A stretch of 7,126 nucleotides of DNA, taken from the NCBI GenBank assembly GCA_021162925.1, contig JAGGXQ010000147.1, forward strand, positions 1 to 7,126, read 5' to 3'. Below, one piece after another: positions 1 through 6,318 of this stretch. The notes beneath the pieces are model-generated. The model did not search any database and was not told the DNA's origin. It saw only the letters and a list, made by a program, of their open reading frames with translations. Source of the DNA: Nitrososphaerota archaeon (GTDB lineage: Archaea > Thermoproteota > Nitrososphaeria > Nitrososphaerales > JAGGXQ01). Numbering within the stretch: position 1 is the stretch's first letter; the number at the start of each line of letters is the position of its first letter. The position numbers and the translations under genes are program-made.

Positions 1-699
1 CACGGGGACCTGGAGAGCCTGAAGGCCTTGCTCGAAAGGGTGTATCCGCTGGACGGGTACCTGCTCTTCCTGGGCGACTACGGGGATAGGGGCGAGTATC
101 CGGTCGAGGTCTATTACCTGATCCTGAGGCTGAAGGAGGAGCTACCGGACAGGGTGGTGGTCATGAGGGGGAACCACGAAGGGCCTAGGGACCTGCCCTT
201 CTACCCCTGGGACCTGCCTTGGCAGTTCGAAGCCAGGTTCGGGGCTAGGGCCGAGGAGATCCTGGAGGCGCTAAGGAGGCTATGGGATTCGATGTACCAC
301 ATGAGCCTGATGCCCGGCTCCTTCGTAGCGGTCCACGGAGGGGCCCCGACCGAGGCCAGATCCATGGAGGACTTGCTTTACGCCGACTCCAAGCACCCCA
401 GGGAGAGCCACCTAGGGGAGATGCTCTGGAACGATCCCGCGGAGATAAGGGGCAGGCTTCCTTCCCCCAGGGGTTACGGGTGGCTCTTCGGCTCCGATAT
501 AACCGAGAGGATCCTGTCCATGACCGGGACCCGCTTGCTCGTCAGGTCCCACGAGCCTTGTGAAGGGTTCAGGCTGAACCACGCCGGCAGGGTCTTGACG
601 ATCTTCTCATCCAAGAGGCCTTACGGTTTGAGCAGGGGCGCGTACCTCGAATTCGGGCCCGAGCTCGAATCCCCTCTAGATGGGATCAGGTTCTTCTGA
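1..699 (+). CDS. PPP-family serine/threonine protein phosphatase, 5' truncated by the window edge
   Basis: This is a metallophosphoesterase of the PP1/PP2A (PPP) type, which removes phosphate from Ser/Thr residues using two active-site metals. The frame is open from base 1 and its first residues, HGD, are the end of the family's GDxHG motif, so only a short N-terminal part is missing. Counting from the first visible codon, the remaining metal and phosphate motifs are present in order: GDYGDRG (25-31, matching GDxxDRG), RGNHE (56-60), VHGG (111-114) and RSHE (182-185, carrying the late metal-ligand His). About 232 codons are visible, so the full protein is probably near the roughly 260-300 residues usual for archaeal members. 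No signal peptide or membrane segment is seen in the visible part. The substrate cannot be told from sequence. Its stop (TGA, 697-699) lies inside the 3' end of the convergent methylthiotransferase gene. A TTG at 28 is only an internal codon, because the HGD motif lies upstream of it. Confidence 0.9.
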   Translation, partial: HGDLESLKALLERVYPLDGYLLFLGDYGDRGEYPVEVYYLILRLKEELPDRVVVMRGNHEGPRDLPFYPWDLPWQFEARFGARAEEILEALRRLWDSMYHMSLMPGSFVAVHGGAPTEARSMEDLLYADSKHPRESHLGEMLWNDPAEIRGRLPSPRGYGWLFGSDITERILSMTGTRLLVRSHEPCEGFRLNHAGRVLTIFSSKRPYGLSRGAYLEFGPELESPLDGIRFF

Positions 700-1972
700 C
701 CGGGTTTGGGACGGCCCGAAGGGATAGGAGGCAGTTCGGGGTGACGGAGCCTATCTTGACCTTGACCCAGCTACCGAGCTCGAAGGATTCGGGGACCACG
801 ATCGGCCTGTAGGAGCTGTTCCTTGCCAACTTGGCCCCCTTGACCCGCTCGTCGACCAGGGCGTACCCCTCCCACCCTATCCACTTCTCGTTGACCTTCA
901 GGGTCACGTCCTTTATGACCTTCGCCATCCTCACGCTCCTCGACTTCACCGTCCTGTTATCCAACCGCTTCATCCTAAACGCCTCGGTCCCAGGCCTGGC
1001 CGAGAACTTCGACAGGTTTACGACGTCTGGCTTCAACCTCCTTATCAGCTCGACGGTCTCGTAGAACTCGTCCTCGCTCTCCGTCGGGAAGCCGACTATC
1101 ACGTCGGTGGCTATGGTCATCCCCTTCACCTCCCTGAGCCTCTTCACCAGGTCGGAGAATTCGCCGGAGGTGTAGCCCCTGCCCATGAGCGATAGCACCC
1201 TGTCGCTCCCGCTCTGGACCGGGACGTGGGCGAACTTGAAGACCTTCTCGAGTTCGTACGCCTCTAGGAGCCCGTCGAGCACCTTCTTGAGGGGCTCGGG
1301 GCTCATCATCCCTACCCTGATCATGAACTCCCCCTCGACCCTGGCTACCATCTTGACCAGCTCCCCTATGCTGAGCCCCCTGTCGAGCCCGTAGGCCCCG
1401 TCGTCGGTCGAGGTGAGCCATATCTCCTTCGCCCCGGCCTTTACGAACCTCTCGACCTCCTTCAGGATCAGCTCCGGAGGGTAGCTGAAGAGCCTCCCCT
1501 TCGCGAGCCTGGTCTGGCAGAAGGTGCAGTGCCCCAGGCACCCGGAGCCTATCTCCACTATCCCTACGACGGGGTTCCTCATGGCCCTAGGGTATCCGAG
1601 CTTGATCTCCTTCCCATCAAGGTAAACGGCCTTCCTCCCCTCCAGAGCGGCTTCTACCGCATCCACGACCTTGCTTATCCTATCCGGGCCGACGAGGCTC
1701 GCGTTCGGGTTCACCTTCTCGATGCTCGACCTCTCGGCCTTCGGCATGCAGCCCGCGACCACGAGAGGCTTCGTCCCAAGTAGCCTGATCCTGTGCAGCA
1801 TCCGGTTGGCCGTCGGGGTCTTCACGCAGCAAGTAACTATGACATTAACGTCGCTCCTCGATTCGTCGGATAGCTCGTACCCCCTCTCCCTGAGCAATCC
1901 CATTATCATCTCGCCATCGGCATAGCTCGCGCTACATCCATACACCTCGACGTGCACCCTGGCCCTGGCCAA
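686..1972 (-). CDS. threonylcarbamoyladenosine (t6A) tRNA methylthiotransferase, archaeal MtaB/CDKAL1-like radical SAM enzyme
   Basis: The enzyme adds a methylthio group to C2 of t6A at position 37 of ANN-decoding tRNAs, giving ms2t6A. It uses two [4Fe-4S] clusters and SAM. The 428-residue protein shows the full MiaB-family order. First comes an N-terminal UPF0004 domain with the three auxiliary-cluster cysteines C13 (YGCSAS), C48 (TCCVKTPT) and C75 (AGCMP). The radical-SAM core follows with CxxxCxxC at C145/C149/C152 (GCLGHCTFC), and a TRAM-like RNA-binding segment occupies about residues 366-424. The xCxVKxPT pattern and short size point to the archaeal/eukaryal CDKAL1 branch rather than bacterial MiaB; this is family knowledge plus inference. 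C49, next to C48, is an additional cysteine. The start is TTG (1972), about 27 nt from an AT box, so the transcript is probably leaderless or nearly so; a GTG five codons in is an alternative. The 3' end overlaps the phosphatase gene by 14 nt on the opposite strand. Confidence 0.9.
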   Translation of the reverse strand: MARARVHVEVYGCSASYADGEMIMGLLRERGYELSDESRSDVNVIVTCCVKTPTANRMLHRIRLLGTKPLVVAGCMPKAERSSIEKVNPNASLVGPDRISKVVDAVEAALEGRKAVYLDGKEIKLGYPRAMRNPVVGIVEIGSGCLGHCTFCQTRLAKGRLFSYPPELILKEVERFVKAGAKEIWLTSTDDGAYGLDRGLSIGELVKMVARVEGEFMIRVGMMSPEPLKKVLDGLLEAYELEKVFKFAHVPVQSGSDRVLSLMGRGYTSGEFSDLVKRLREVKGMTIATDVIVGFPTESEDEFYETVELIRRLKPDVVNLSKFSARPGTEAFRMKRLDNRTVKSRSVRMAKVIKDVTLKVNEKWIGWEGYALVDERVKGAKLARNSSYRPIVVPESFELGSWVKVKIGSVTPNCLLSLRAVPNPVRRT

Positions 1973-2025
1973 CCCCTTGCCTCGTTAGCTTAGAAGGGTT
2001 AAAAAGGCTAGGGCGAACCTAGGCC
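1973..2025. promoter_or_regulatory. 53-bp divergent promoter between the methylthiotransferase gene and rio1
   Basis: The whole gap between two divergent start codons is 53 bp and holds one A/T run, TTAAAAAG at 1999-2006 (CTTTTTAA on the minus strand). Its near edge is 20 nt from the rio1 GTG at 2026 and 27 nt from the TTG at 1972. Both distances suit archaeal TATA boxes of leaderless or near-leaderless transcripts. No other AT-rich stretch is available, so the box probably serves both directions. A purine-rich flank (AGAAGGG, 1992-1998) could be the TFB recognition element for the rio1 direction. The GAGG on the minus strand at 1980-1983 would be a weak ribosome site for the methylthiotransferase, but would lie at or upstream of the predicted RNA start. 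Confidence 0.55.
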
Positions 2026-2763
2026 GTGGATCGGTCGGAGCTGATGAGCCTCATCTGGAGGGGGTACCATAAGCTGAAGGGCGTAGAGGAGGGCGTCCTC
2101 GACATGCCGACCCTCATGGCGATCTACGACCTGATGAACTCCGGCTACATAGACCATCTGAACTGCGTGGTGAGCACGGGCAAGGAGTCCTGCGTTTACT
2201 GGGGGGTGGGAAGGGACGGCTCCGACCTGGCCGTCAAGGTCCACTACATGCTGGCGGCGCAGTTCAAGAGGAGGCTCAAGTACATAGCGGGGGACCCAAG
2301 GTTCAGGAGGGTTAGGAAGGGGATGAAGAACCTGATCCTCCTCTGGGTCTCGAAGGAGTTCAAGAACCTCCAGACCGCCTACAGGGCTGGGGTCCCGGTC
2401 CCGAAGCCCATAGCGTTCAAAAGGAACGTGATGGTCATGGAGTTCGTAGGAAAGGGAGGAGTTCCCGCCCCTTTGCTCAAGGACTGCGAGGTCGGCGAGA
2501 GGGAGTACGAGAGGCTGATATCGATCGTGAAGAGGCTCTACAGGAAGGCAAGGCTGGTCCACGCCGATCTATCGGAGTTCAACGTTTTCAAGTTTGGTAG
2601 GAGGCTCATCTTGTTCGACTTCGGCTCGGCCGTCGACGTCGATCACCCCTTGGCCGAAGAGTTCTTAACTTCGGACCTAATTAACATAAATAGTTTCTTT
2701 TCAAGGAGGGGGGTGGAGGTAAGGGGCTTGGACGCGCTCCTCAAGGAGGTGAAGGGCGGATGA
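2026..2763 (+). CDS. rio1: RIO1-type atypical serine kinase/ATPase
   Basis: RIO1 is an atypical protein kinase that acts mainly as an ATPase switch in late 40S/30S subunit maturation, working near Dim2/Pno1 and Nob1 at the 3' end of the small rRNA. At 245 residues it is close to known archaeal RIO1 proteins. Visible motifs are the flexible P-loop STGKESC (50-56), catalytic-type Lys K71 (LAVKVHY), hinge VMEFVGKG, catalytic loop VHADLSEFN (D181, N186) and metal-binding loop FDFGSAV (D198). The RIO1 signature HPLAEEFLTSD follows. RIO2 is excluded by HADLSEFN instead of HGDxxxFN and by the lack of a full N-terminal winged helix. The GTG at 2026 is chosen because it sits 20 nt from the TTAAAAAG box and has no Shine-Dalgarno site, which fits a leaderless message; an ATG at 2044 is possible. 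It heads the operon and shares ATGA with the next gene, so its product and the Dim2-like partner are probably translationally coupled. Confidence 0.93.
   Translation: MDRSELMSLIWRGYHKLKGVEEGVLDMPTLMAIYDLMNSGYIDHLNCVVSTGKESCVYWGVGRDGSDLAVKVHYMLAAQFKRRLKYIAGDPRFRRVRKGMKNLILLWVSKEFKNLQTAYRAGVPVPKPIAFKRNVMVMEFVGKGGVPAPLLKDCEVGEREYERLISIVKRLYRKARLVHADLSEFNVFKFGRRLILFDFGSAVDVDHPLAEEFLTSDLININSFFSRRGVEVRGLDALLKEVKGG
2677..2701 (+). promoter_or_regulatory. AT-rich patch inside rio1, possible internal promoter
   Basis: This 25-bp run stands out in an otherwise GC-rich gene. It encodes residues 218-226 with codons rarely used around it (ATT, AAT, AGT, TTT, TCA), whereas neighbouring Asn, Ser and Phe codons end mostly in C or G. 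It contains a TATA-like ACATAAATAG (2684-2693). An RNA starting about 25 nt downstream would have a leader of roughly 45 nt that includes the strong Shine-Dalgarno site of the next gene. The residues (LININSFF) fall in a conserved RIO1 stretch, so protein constraint may also explain some of it. Confidence 0.25.
2745..2752 (+). promoter_or_regulatory. strong Shine-Dalgarno site for the KH-domain gene
   Basis: GGAGGTGA is an exact match to the expected complement of the archaeal 16S 3' end and lies 7 nt before the ATG at 2760. It sits wholly within the rio1 coding sequence, and it fixes the start of the KH-domain gene. It contrasts with rio1 itself, which has no such site. Confidence 0.85.
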
Positions 2764-3320
2764 GCTTCGAGCACACGGTCAGGATACCGAAGGAGCGGAT
2801 AGGGGTGCTCATAGGCAGGGGAGGGAGCGTCAAGGAGGAGATCGAAAGAAGGTGCGGCGTCTCCCTCGACATAGACAACGTCACGGGGGAGGTAACCGTG
2901 AGGCTAAAGGGCAGGCTGGAGGAGGCCGATCCATTCCTGGCCGTGAGGATAGTGACCGCCATAGGGAGGGGCTTCTCCCCCGAAAGGGCCTTTAGGCTCC
3001 TAGACGAGACCAACACGCTAGAGGTCATAGACCTCAGGGACTACGTCGGGAAGTCGGAGAACGCCCTGAGGAGGATAAAGGGTAGGATAATAGGGATGAA
3101 GGGGAAGGCGAGGAGGACCATAGAGGAGCTCACCAACACGTACATATCCGTCTACGGTAGGACCGTAGCCATAATAGGGGACGTCGATGGGATATCGATG
3201 GCGAGGGAAGCGGTCGAGATGCTCGCGGAAGGGAGGGAGCACGCAACGGTCTACAGGCACCTGGAGAGGCTGAGGAGGAAGGCGAAGATGGAGAGGATGG
3301 GCCTATGGTTAAAAGAGTGA
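2760..3320 (+). CDS. KH-domain ribosome-maturation protein, archaeal Dim2/Pno1 (Krr1-like)
   Basis: The 186-residue protein holds two KH modules. KH1 spans about residues 5-65 with GxxG loop GRGG (19-22), and KH2 about 88-160 with loop GMKG (112-115) followed by the helix KARRTIEELTNTYISVYG. This two-KH layout and length are those of archaeal Dim2 (Pno1 in eukaryotes), which binds the 3' region of small-subunit rRNA and assists the endonuclease Nob1; that role is family knowledge. Both GxxG loops look intact, although in eukaryotic Dim2 the first KH is often degenerate. The C-terminal tail (about 161-186) is highly basic and may extend RNA contact. The ATG start overlaps the rio1 stop as ATGA and is preceded by an excellent Shine-Dalgarno site. 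The gene ends 16 nt inside top6B. Pairing with rio1 supports a joint role in 30S maturation. Confidence 0.88.
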   Translation: MSFEHTVRIPKERIGVLIGRGGSVKEEIERRCGVSLDIDNVTGEVTVRLKGRLEEADPFLAVRIVTAIGRGFSPERAFRLLDETNTLEVIDLRDYVGKSENALRRIKGRIIGMKGKARRTIEELTNTYISVYGRTVAIIGDVDGISMAREAVEMLAEGREHATVYRHLERLRRKAKMERMGLWLKE

Positions 3321-4825
3321 AGTTCAGCGAGATAAGCCCATCGGAGTTCTTCTACAGGAACAGGGATCTGGCCGGGTTTACGAACCCTTCTAGGTCGCTC
3401 TACTCGGCGGTGAGGGAGTTCGTCGAGAACAGCCTGGACGCATGTGACGAAGCCGGCATACTCCCCGAGATAAGGGTCGAGCTATCCTACCTGGAGGAGG
3501 GGAGGTACGACCCCCAGCCCTACAGGCTCGTGGTCGAGGATAACGGGATGGGGATAGACCCGAGGCATCTGCCGGATGCGTTCGGGAGGGTCTTCTTCGG
3601 GTCCAAGTTCGTGCTGAAGCAGGCCAGGGGGATGTTCGGCATGGGCGGGACGATGGCCATCCTTTACTCCCAGATAACCACGAACAGGCCGGCCAAGGTA
3701 TCCTCCTCGGTGGACGGGGTGAAGAGGTACTCCTTCAAGCTCCTCATAGACATATACGAGAACAGGCCCATAATAATAGAGAGGAGGGTGGAGCCCGCGG
3801 AGAGGAGGGGGACAAGGATCGAGGTCTCCCTGTACGGAGATTACACCAGGGCGGAGCCGAAGATCACGGAATACATAAGGCAGACCTCCCTCATCACCCC
3901 TTACGCAACCCTGCACTTCAAGGACCCGAAGGGAAGGGAGCTACACTTCGAGAGGGTCACCGTCGTGATGCCCAAGCCCCCATCCCCGACCAAACCTCAT
4001 CCGCACGGCATAGACGTCGAGGCCCTGAGGAGGATGATAAGGCTCTCGAAGGAGAGGACCCTGCTGAAGTTCATGAGCAGCAACTTCCACAGGGTCGGGG
4101 AGAAGACCGCCTCCGCCTTCCTGGAGTTCGCGGGCTTCGATAAGGAAAGGGACCCGAAGACCCTGGACAACGAGGAGCTCGTCAGGTTCGTCGAAGCCTT
4201 AAGGAGTTACAACGGCTTCTTGAAGCCGGATAGCAGCTGCCTCTCCCCCGTAGGGGAGGAGATACTAAGGGCCGGGATAATGAAATCCCTAGAGCCGGAA
4301 TTCCTGGAGGTCGTGAGCAGGCCCCCATCCGCCTACTCCGGCTACCCGTTCATAATCGAAGCCGGCCTTGCCTACAACTGCAAGGGGATAGAGGGGCTGA
4401 AGCTCTACAGGTACGCGAACAGGGTCCCGCTGCTTTACGACGAGTACAGCGACGTGGTGTCCAAGGTCGTGAACGATGAGCTCGACCTCAGGAGGTACGG
4501 GGTGAAGCCGAACACCTCGCTCGCGATCATAACCCACATATGCTCGACCAAGGTCCCCTACAAGACCGTCGGGAAGGAGTTCGTAGCGGATAGGCCGGAG
4601 ATAGAGAGGGAGCTCAAAAACGCGCTAAGGGAGCTCTTGAGGAGGCTCAGGAGATACCTGGGGAGGAAGAGGAGCTACGAAATGGTGAGGAGGAGGATGA
4701 ACATATACGGGAAGTACCTCCCCCTGCTCGCGAGGTTCTCCAAGGAGCTATCCGGGATGAAGCGCATGCCCAGGTACAGGTCGCTGCTCAAGGAGGGTGA
4801 GCTGGTTGAGGAGAGGCACGGCTAA
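3305..4825 (+). CDS. top6B: DNA topoisomerase VI subunit B (type IIB, GHKL ATPase)
   Basis: This is the ATP-gated clamp subunit of the A2B2 type IIB topoisomerase, which passes one duplex through another to relax supercoils and decatenate DNA. The 506 residues show the Bergerat fold in order: N-box FVENSLDACDE (N42, D45), G1 motif VEDNGMG (D79-G83) and G2 lid RGMFGMGG (108-115). A helix-two-turn-helix region covers about 240-320 (FMSSNFHRVGEKTASAF). The transducer covers about 325-480 and carries the switch lysine K416 in STKVPYK, equivalent to the lysine that contacts the ATP gamma-phosphate in Sulfolobus Top6B. Helical arms end the protein, with no added Ig-like C-terminal domain. The ATG at 3305 lies 16 nt inside the preceding gene with only a weak GAGAGG ribosome site 8 nt upstream, so translation probably depends on coupling. 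A GTG four codons later is an alternative. The stop (4823-4825) is inside top6A. Confidence 0.96.
   Translation: MVKRVKFSEISPSEFFYRNRDLAGFTNPSRSLYSAVREFVENSLDACDEAGILPEIRVELSYLEEGRYDPQPYRLVVEDNGMGIDPRHLPDAFGRVFFGSKFVLKQARGMFGMGGTMAILYSQITTNRPAKVSSSVDGVKRYSFKLLIDIYENRPIIIERRVEPAERRGTRIEVSLYGDYTRAEPKITEYIRQTSLITPYATLHFKDPKGRELHFERVTVVMPKPPSPTKPHPHGIDVEALRRMIRLSKERTLLKFMSSNFHRVGEKTASAFLEFAGFDKERDPKTLDNEELVRFVEALRSYNGFLKPDSSCLSPVGEEILRAGIMKSLEPEFLEVVSRPPSAYSGYPFIIEAGLAYNCKGIEGLKLYRYANRVPLLYDEYSDVVSKVVNDELDLRRYGVKPNTSLAIITHICSTKVPYKTVGKEFVADRPEIERELKNALRELLRRLRRYLGRKRSYEMVRRRMNIYGKYLPLLARFSKELSGMKRMPRYRSLLKEGELVEERHG
4790..4800 (+). promoter_or_regulatory. Shine-Dalgarno site that decides the top6A start
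   Basis: AAGGAGGGTGA within the end of top6B resembles the site before the KH gene, with one extra G. Its GGAGG core (4792-4796) is immediately next to a GTG at 4797, too close to initiate there, but 9 nt before a TTG at 4806, the usual distance. A second GGAGG at 4828-4832 stands 9 nt before a GTG at 4842, so a third start remains possible. Confidence 0.6.
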
Positions 4826-5891
4826 GAGGAGGAAGGAGGAGGTGGAGGCCTCCCTCAGGAAGCTCGGCTTGGAAGTGTACAGGAAGCTGGACTCCGGGGA
4901 CTTCCCAGAGGTCAGGATACCGAGCAGGTCGGTCAGGAACATAGTCTACGACAAGAGGCTCAGGCAGTACGTGCTCGGAAAGGCTTTCGTGAGGAGGTAT
5001 GCGGGCAACATAAAGCACATAAGGTCCCTGACCCAGCTCGTCTGGCTCGCGTTCTTCGTCGATAAGCTGCTGAAGGACGGGAAGACGAGCACCTTGAGGG
5101 ATGTGTACTACTCGGCCCAGGCCTACAACATGGAGTTCAAGGATCAGGCCGAGTCCAACAACATAATAACCGACCTCGAGGCCCTGCTCACGAAGGCCAG
5201 GGAGGACTTCAACATATACCCCGAAGAGAGGTCGAGCATATTCGGGGACCTGACCATAGAGTACACGATCCCGGGGTACGAGGGAAAGAGGATAAACCTC
5301 TCCTCCCACCCCGACGGTTACATGATCGGGCCGAGCTTGAGTTCGGCGGAATTCGTCGAGACGAGTGCGGAGATGGTCCTGGCGGTAGAGAAGGGGGGTA
5401 TGTTCACCAGGTTCGTCGAGGAGAGGGTCCATGAGCGGTTCAAGGCCCTCATAGTCGACCTTGCAGGTCAGGCCCCTAGAGCTACTAGGTACCTGCTAAG
5501 GAGGCTTAACAGGGAGCTGGGCCTCCCGATCTACATACTCACCGACGGCGATCCCTGGGGGGAGCACATAGCGGCGGTCATCCTTTTCGGCTCGGCGAAC
5601 GCGGCCCACCTCAGGGAGCTCACGGTCCCTGATGGCAAGTGGATAGGCGTATGGGCGAGCGACATAGTGAAGTACAAGCTGCCGAGCGATCCCTTGAGCG
5701 ACGTGGACGTAAAGAGGATACACGAGCTGTTGAGGGACCCGAGGTACAAGGAGGGGATATGGCAGAGAGAGCTCAAGAACTTCCTGAAGATAAGGAGGAA
5801 GAGCGAGCTCGAGGCCTTCTCAAAGTACGGGCTGACCCATATAGTCGACAGGTACCTCCCGGAGAAGCTGGAGCTTGTGAAGGGCCTCTAA
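4806..5891 (+). CDS. top6A: DNA topoisomerase VI subunit A (Spo11-like DNA-cleaving subunit)
   Basis: This subunit makes the transient double-strand break of topoisomerase VI through a tyrosine that attacks DNA. It is the archaeal relative of the meiotic recombinase Spo11. Numbered from the GTG at 4797 (364 residues), the winged-helix/CAP domain contains TLRDVYYSAQ (99-108), where Y105, the second Tyr, aligns with the family's catalytic residue. The Toprim domain carries the metal ligands E198 (AVEKGGMF) and D250/D252 (LTDGDPWG). The late conserved LPSDPLSDVDVKR and DPRYKEG blocks are also present, so the protein looks complete and active. I place the start at TTG 4806 (361 residues) because of Shine-Dalgarno spacing. 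GTG 4797 would give 364 residues and GTG 4842 would give 349 without overlapping top6B, and the N-terminal lengths of known Top6A proteins allow all three. With TTG the overlap with top6B is 20 nt. The stop shares four bases (CTAA) with the convergent cupin gene. Confidence 0.95.
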   Translation: MRRGTAKRRKEEVEASLRKLGLEVYRKLDSGDFPEVRIPSRSVRNIVYDKRLRQYVLGKAFVRRYAGNIKHIRSLTQLVWLAFFVDKLLKDGKTSTLRDVYYSAQAYNMEFKDQAESNNIITDLEALLTKAREDFNIYPEERSSIFGDLTIEYTIPGYEGKRINLSSHPDGYMIGPSLSSAEFVETSAEMVLAVEKGGMFTRFVEERVHERFKALIVDLAGQAPRATRYLLRRLNRELGLPIYILTDGDPWGEHIAAVILFGSANAAHLRELTVPDGKWIGVWASDIVKYKLPSDPLSDVDVKRIHELLRDPRYKEGIWQRELKNFLKIRRKSELEAFSKYGLTHIVDRYLPEKLELVKGL

Positions 5892-6223
5892 TCGACGGCG
5901 GGGATCAGGCACAGGAACTTCAGGACTTTGTCGGATTCGTTCCTAAGCTGGTGTGGCTCCCCGCCAGGTATGAAGAGGACGTCCCCCTCTCTTAACTTGC
6001 ACTCCTCGCTCCCCCCTACCGCGACCCCTTCACCCTCTAGGATGAATACCTCGTGCTCCCAAGGGTGCGAGTGAAGTGGGGTGAAGCCACCGGGCTCTAC
6101 CTCGTAGAGGCGCATGAAGAAATTTTCGGCCCCTATCTCCCTGGTTATGAGCCACCTCCTCTTCACGCCTTTGCCCTCCTCCAGGCTCTCGGGTTCCACA
6201 TCCATGTAGTTGAACTTCTTCAT
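5888..6223 (-). CDS. small single-domain cupin protein, probable metal-binding
   Basis: This 111-residue protein is essentially one cupin_2 beta-barrel. Cupin motif 1 appears as GGFTPLHSHPWEHE (residues 45-58), giving ligands H51, H53 and E58. Motif 2 matches the consensus G(X)5PxGxxHxxxN exactly as GDVLFIPGGEPHQLRN (80-95), giving H91. With three His and one acid in place, it probably binds a divalent metal. Small cupins of this class include isomerases, dioxygenases and sensor proteins, and I cannot assign a reaction. No signal peptide or membrane segment is visible. The ATG at 6223 has no Shine-Dalgarno site but lies about 20 nt from a clear TATA box, so the message is probably leaderless. 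Its TAG stop overlaps the top6A TAA on the other strand. Being antisense to the operon end, it need not be functionally linked to topoisomerase VI. Confidence 0.85.
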   Translation of the reverse strand: MKKFNYMDVEPESLEEGKGVKRRWLITREIGAENFFMRLYEVEPGGFTPLHSHPWEHEVFILEGEGVAVGGSEECKLREGDVLFIPGGEPHQLRNESDKVLKFLCLIPAVD

Positions 6224-6242
6224 AAGGGCGGGTCTTTGTGAG

Positions 6243-6252
6243 TTTTTATAAA
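6243..6252 (-). promoter_or_regulatory. TATA box of the cupin gene
   Basis: On the minus strand this reads TTTATAAAAA, the closest match in the window to the classical archaeal TATA consensus. Its near edge is 20 nt from the ATG at 6223, placing the RNA start at or next to the start codon (leaderless). Confidence 0.7.
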
Positions 6253-6317
6253 CCTATGCCTTCCGAAGCCCGTCGGATCGGGTTCCCTCACGTTCGACGG
6301 AACTCGCTACCATAAAA
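6253..6317. other. short noncoding spacer between the cupin promoter and tRNA-Thr
   Basis: I see no gene here. The stretch contains two small inverted repeats: TCCGA (6262-6266) with TCGGA (6273-6277) around a 6-nt loop, and GTTCC (6282-6286) with GGAAC (6299-6303) around a 12-nt loop. They could be weak structures in the tRNA-Thr read-through RNA or chance. Neither is followed by a T-run on the plus strand. Confidence 0.35.
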
Positions 6318-6318
6318 A
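6314..6318 (-). terminator. oligo-T terminator directly at the 3' end of tRNA-Thr
   Basis: The minus strand reads TTTTT starting at the tRNA discriminator base itself (6318), followed by ATGG. Archaeal RNA polymerase terminates at short T-runs, so the primary transcript would have almost no 3' trailer. The run is short, so read-through is likely. Confidence 0.5.

Noticed and set aside
28..699. TTG at 28 as the true start of the phosphatase
   Set aside because: The frame is open upstream and encodes HGD, the end of the essential GDxHG metal motif, so the gene begins before the window.
975..1541. Second minus-strand frame of 188 codons within the methylthiotransferase gene
   Set aside because: It is a frame-shifted shadow rich in Arg/Gly/Glu; the real frame has every family motif.
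2008..2562. Minus-strand open frame of 184 codons opposite rio1
   Set aside because: It covers the divergent promoter and complements a well-defined RIO1 kinase; composition is low-complexity and no domain is seen.
4788..5432. Long minus-strand open frame (214 codons) opposite top6A
   Set aside because: It mirrors the codon pattern of top6A, is rich in Pro/Leu/Arg/Val with no recognisable motif, and top6A is intact with all catalytic residues.
6262..6303. Two small hairpins that might be a riboswitch or terminator
   Set aside because: Stems are only 5 bp, no T-run follows, and the cupin promoter lies between them and the cupin gene, so they are outside its message.
6254..6313. 19-codon minus-strand frame with ATG just after the tRNA-Thr T-run
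   Set aside because: It has no ribosome site or recognisable motif and is short enough to occur by chance.
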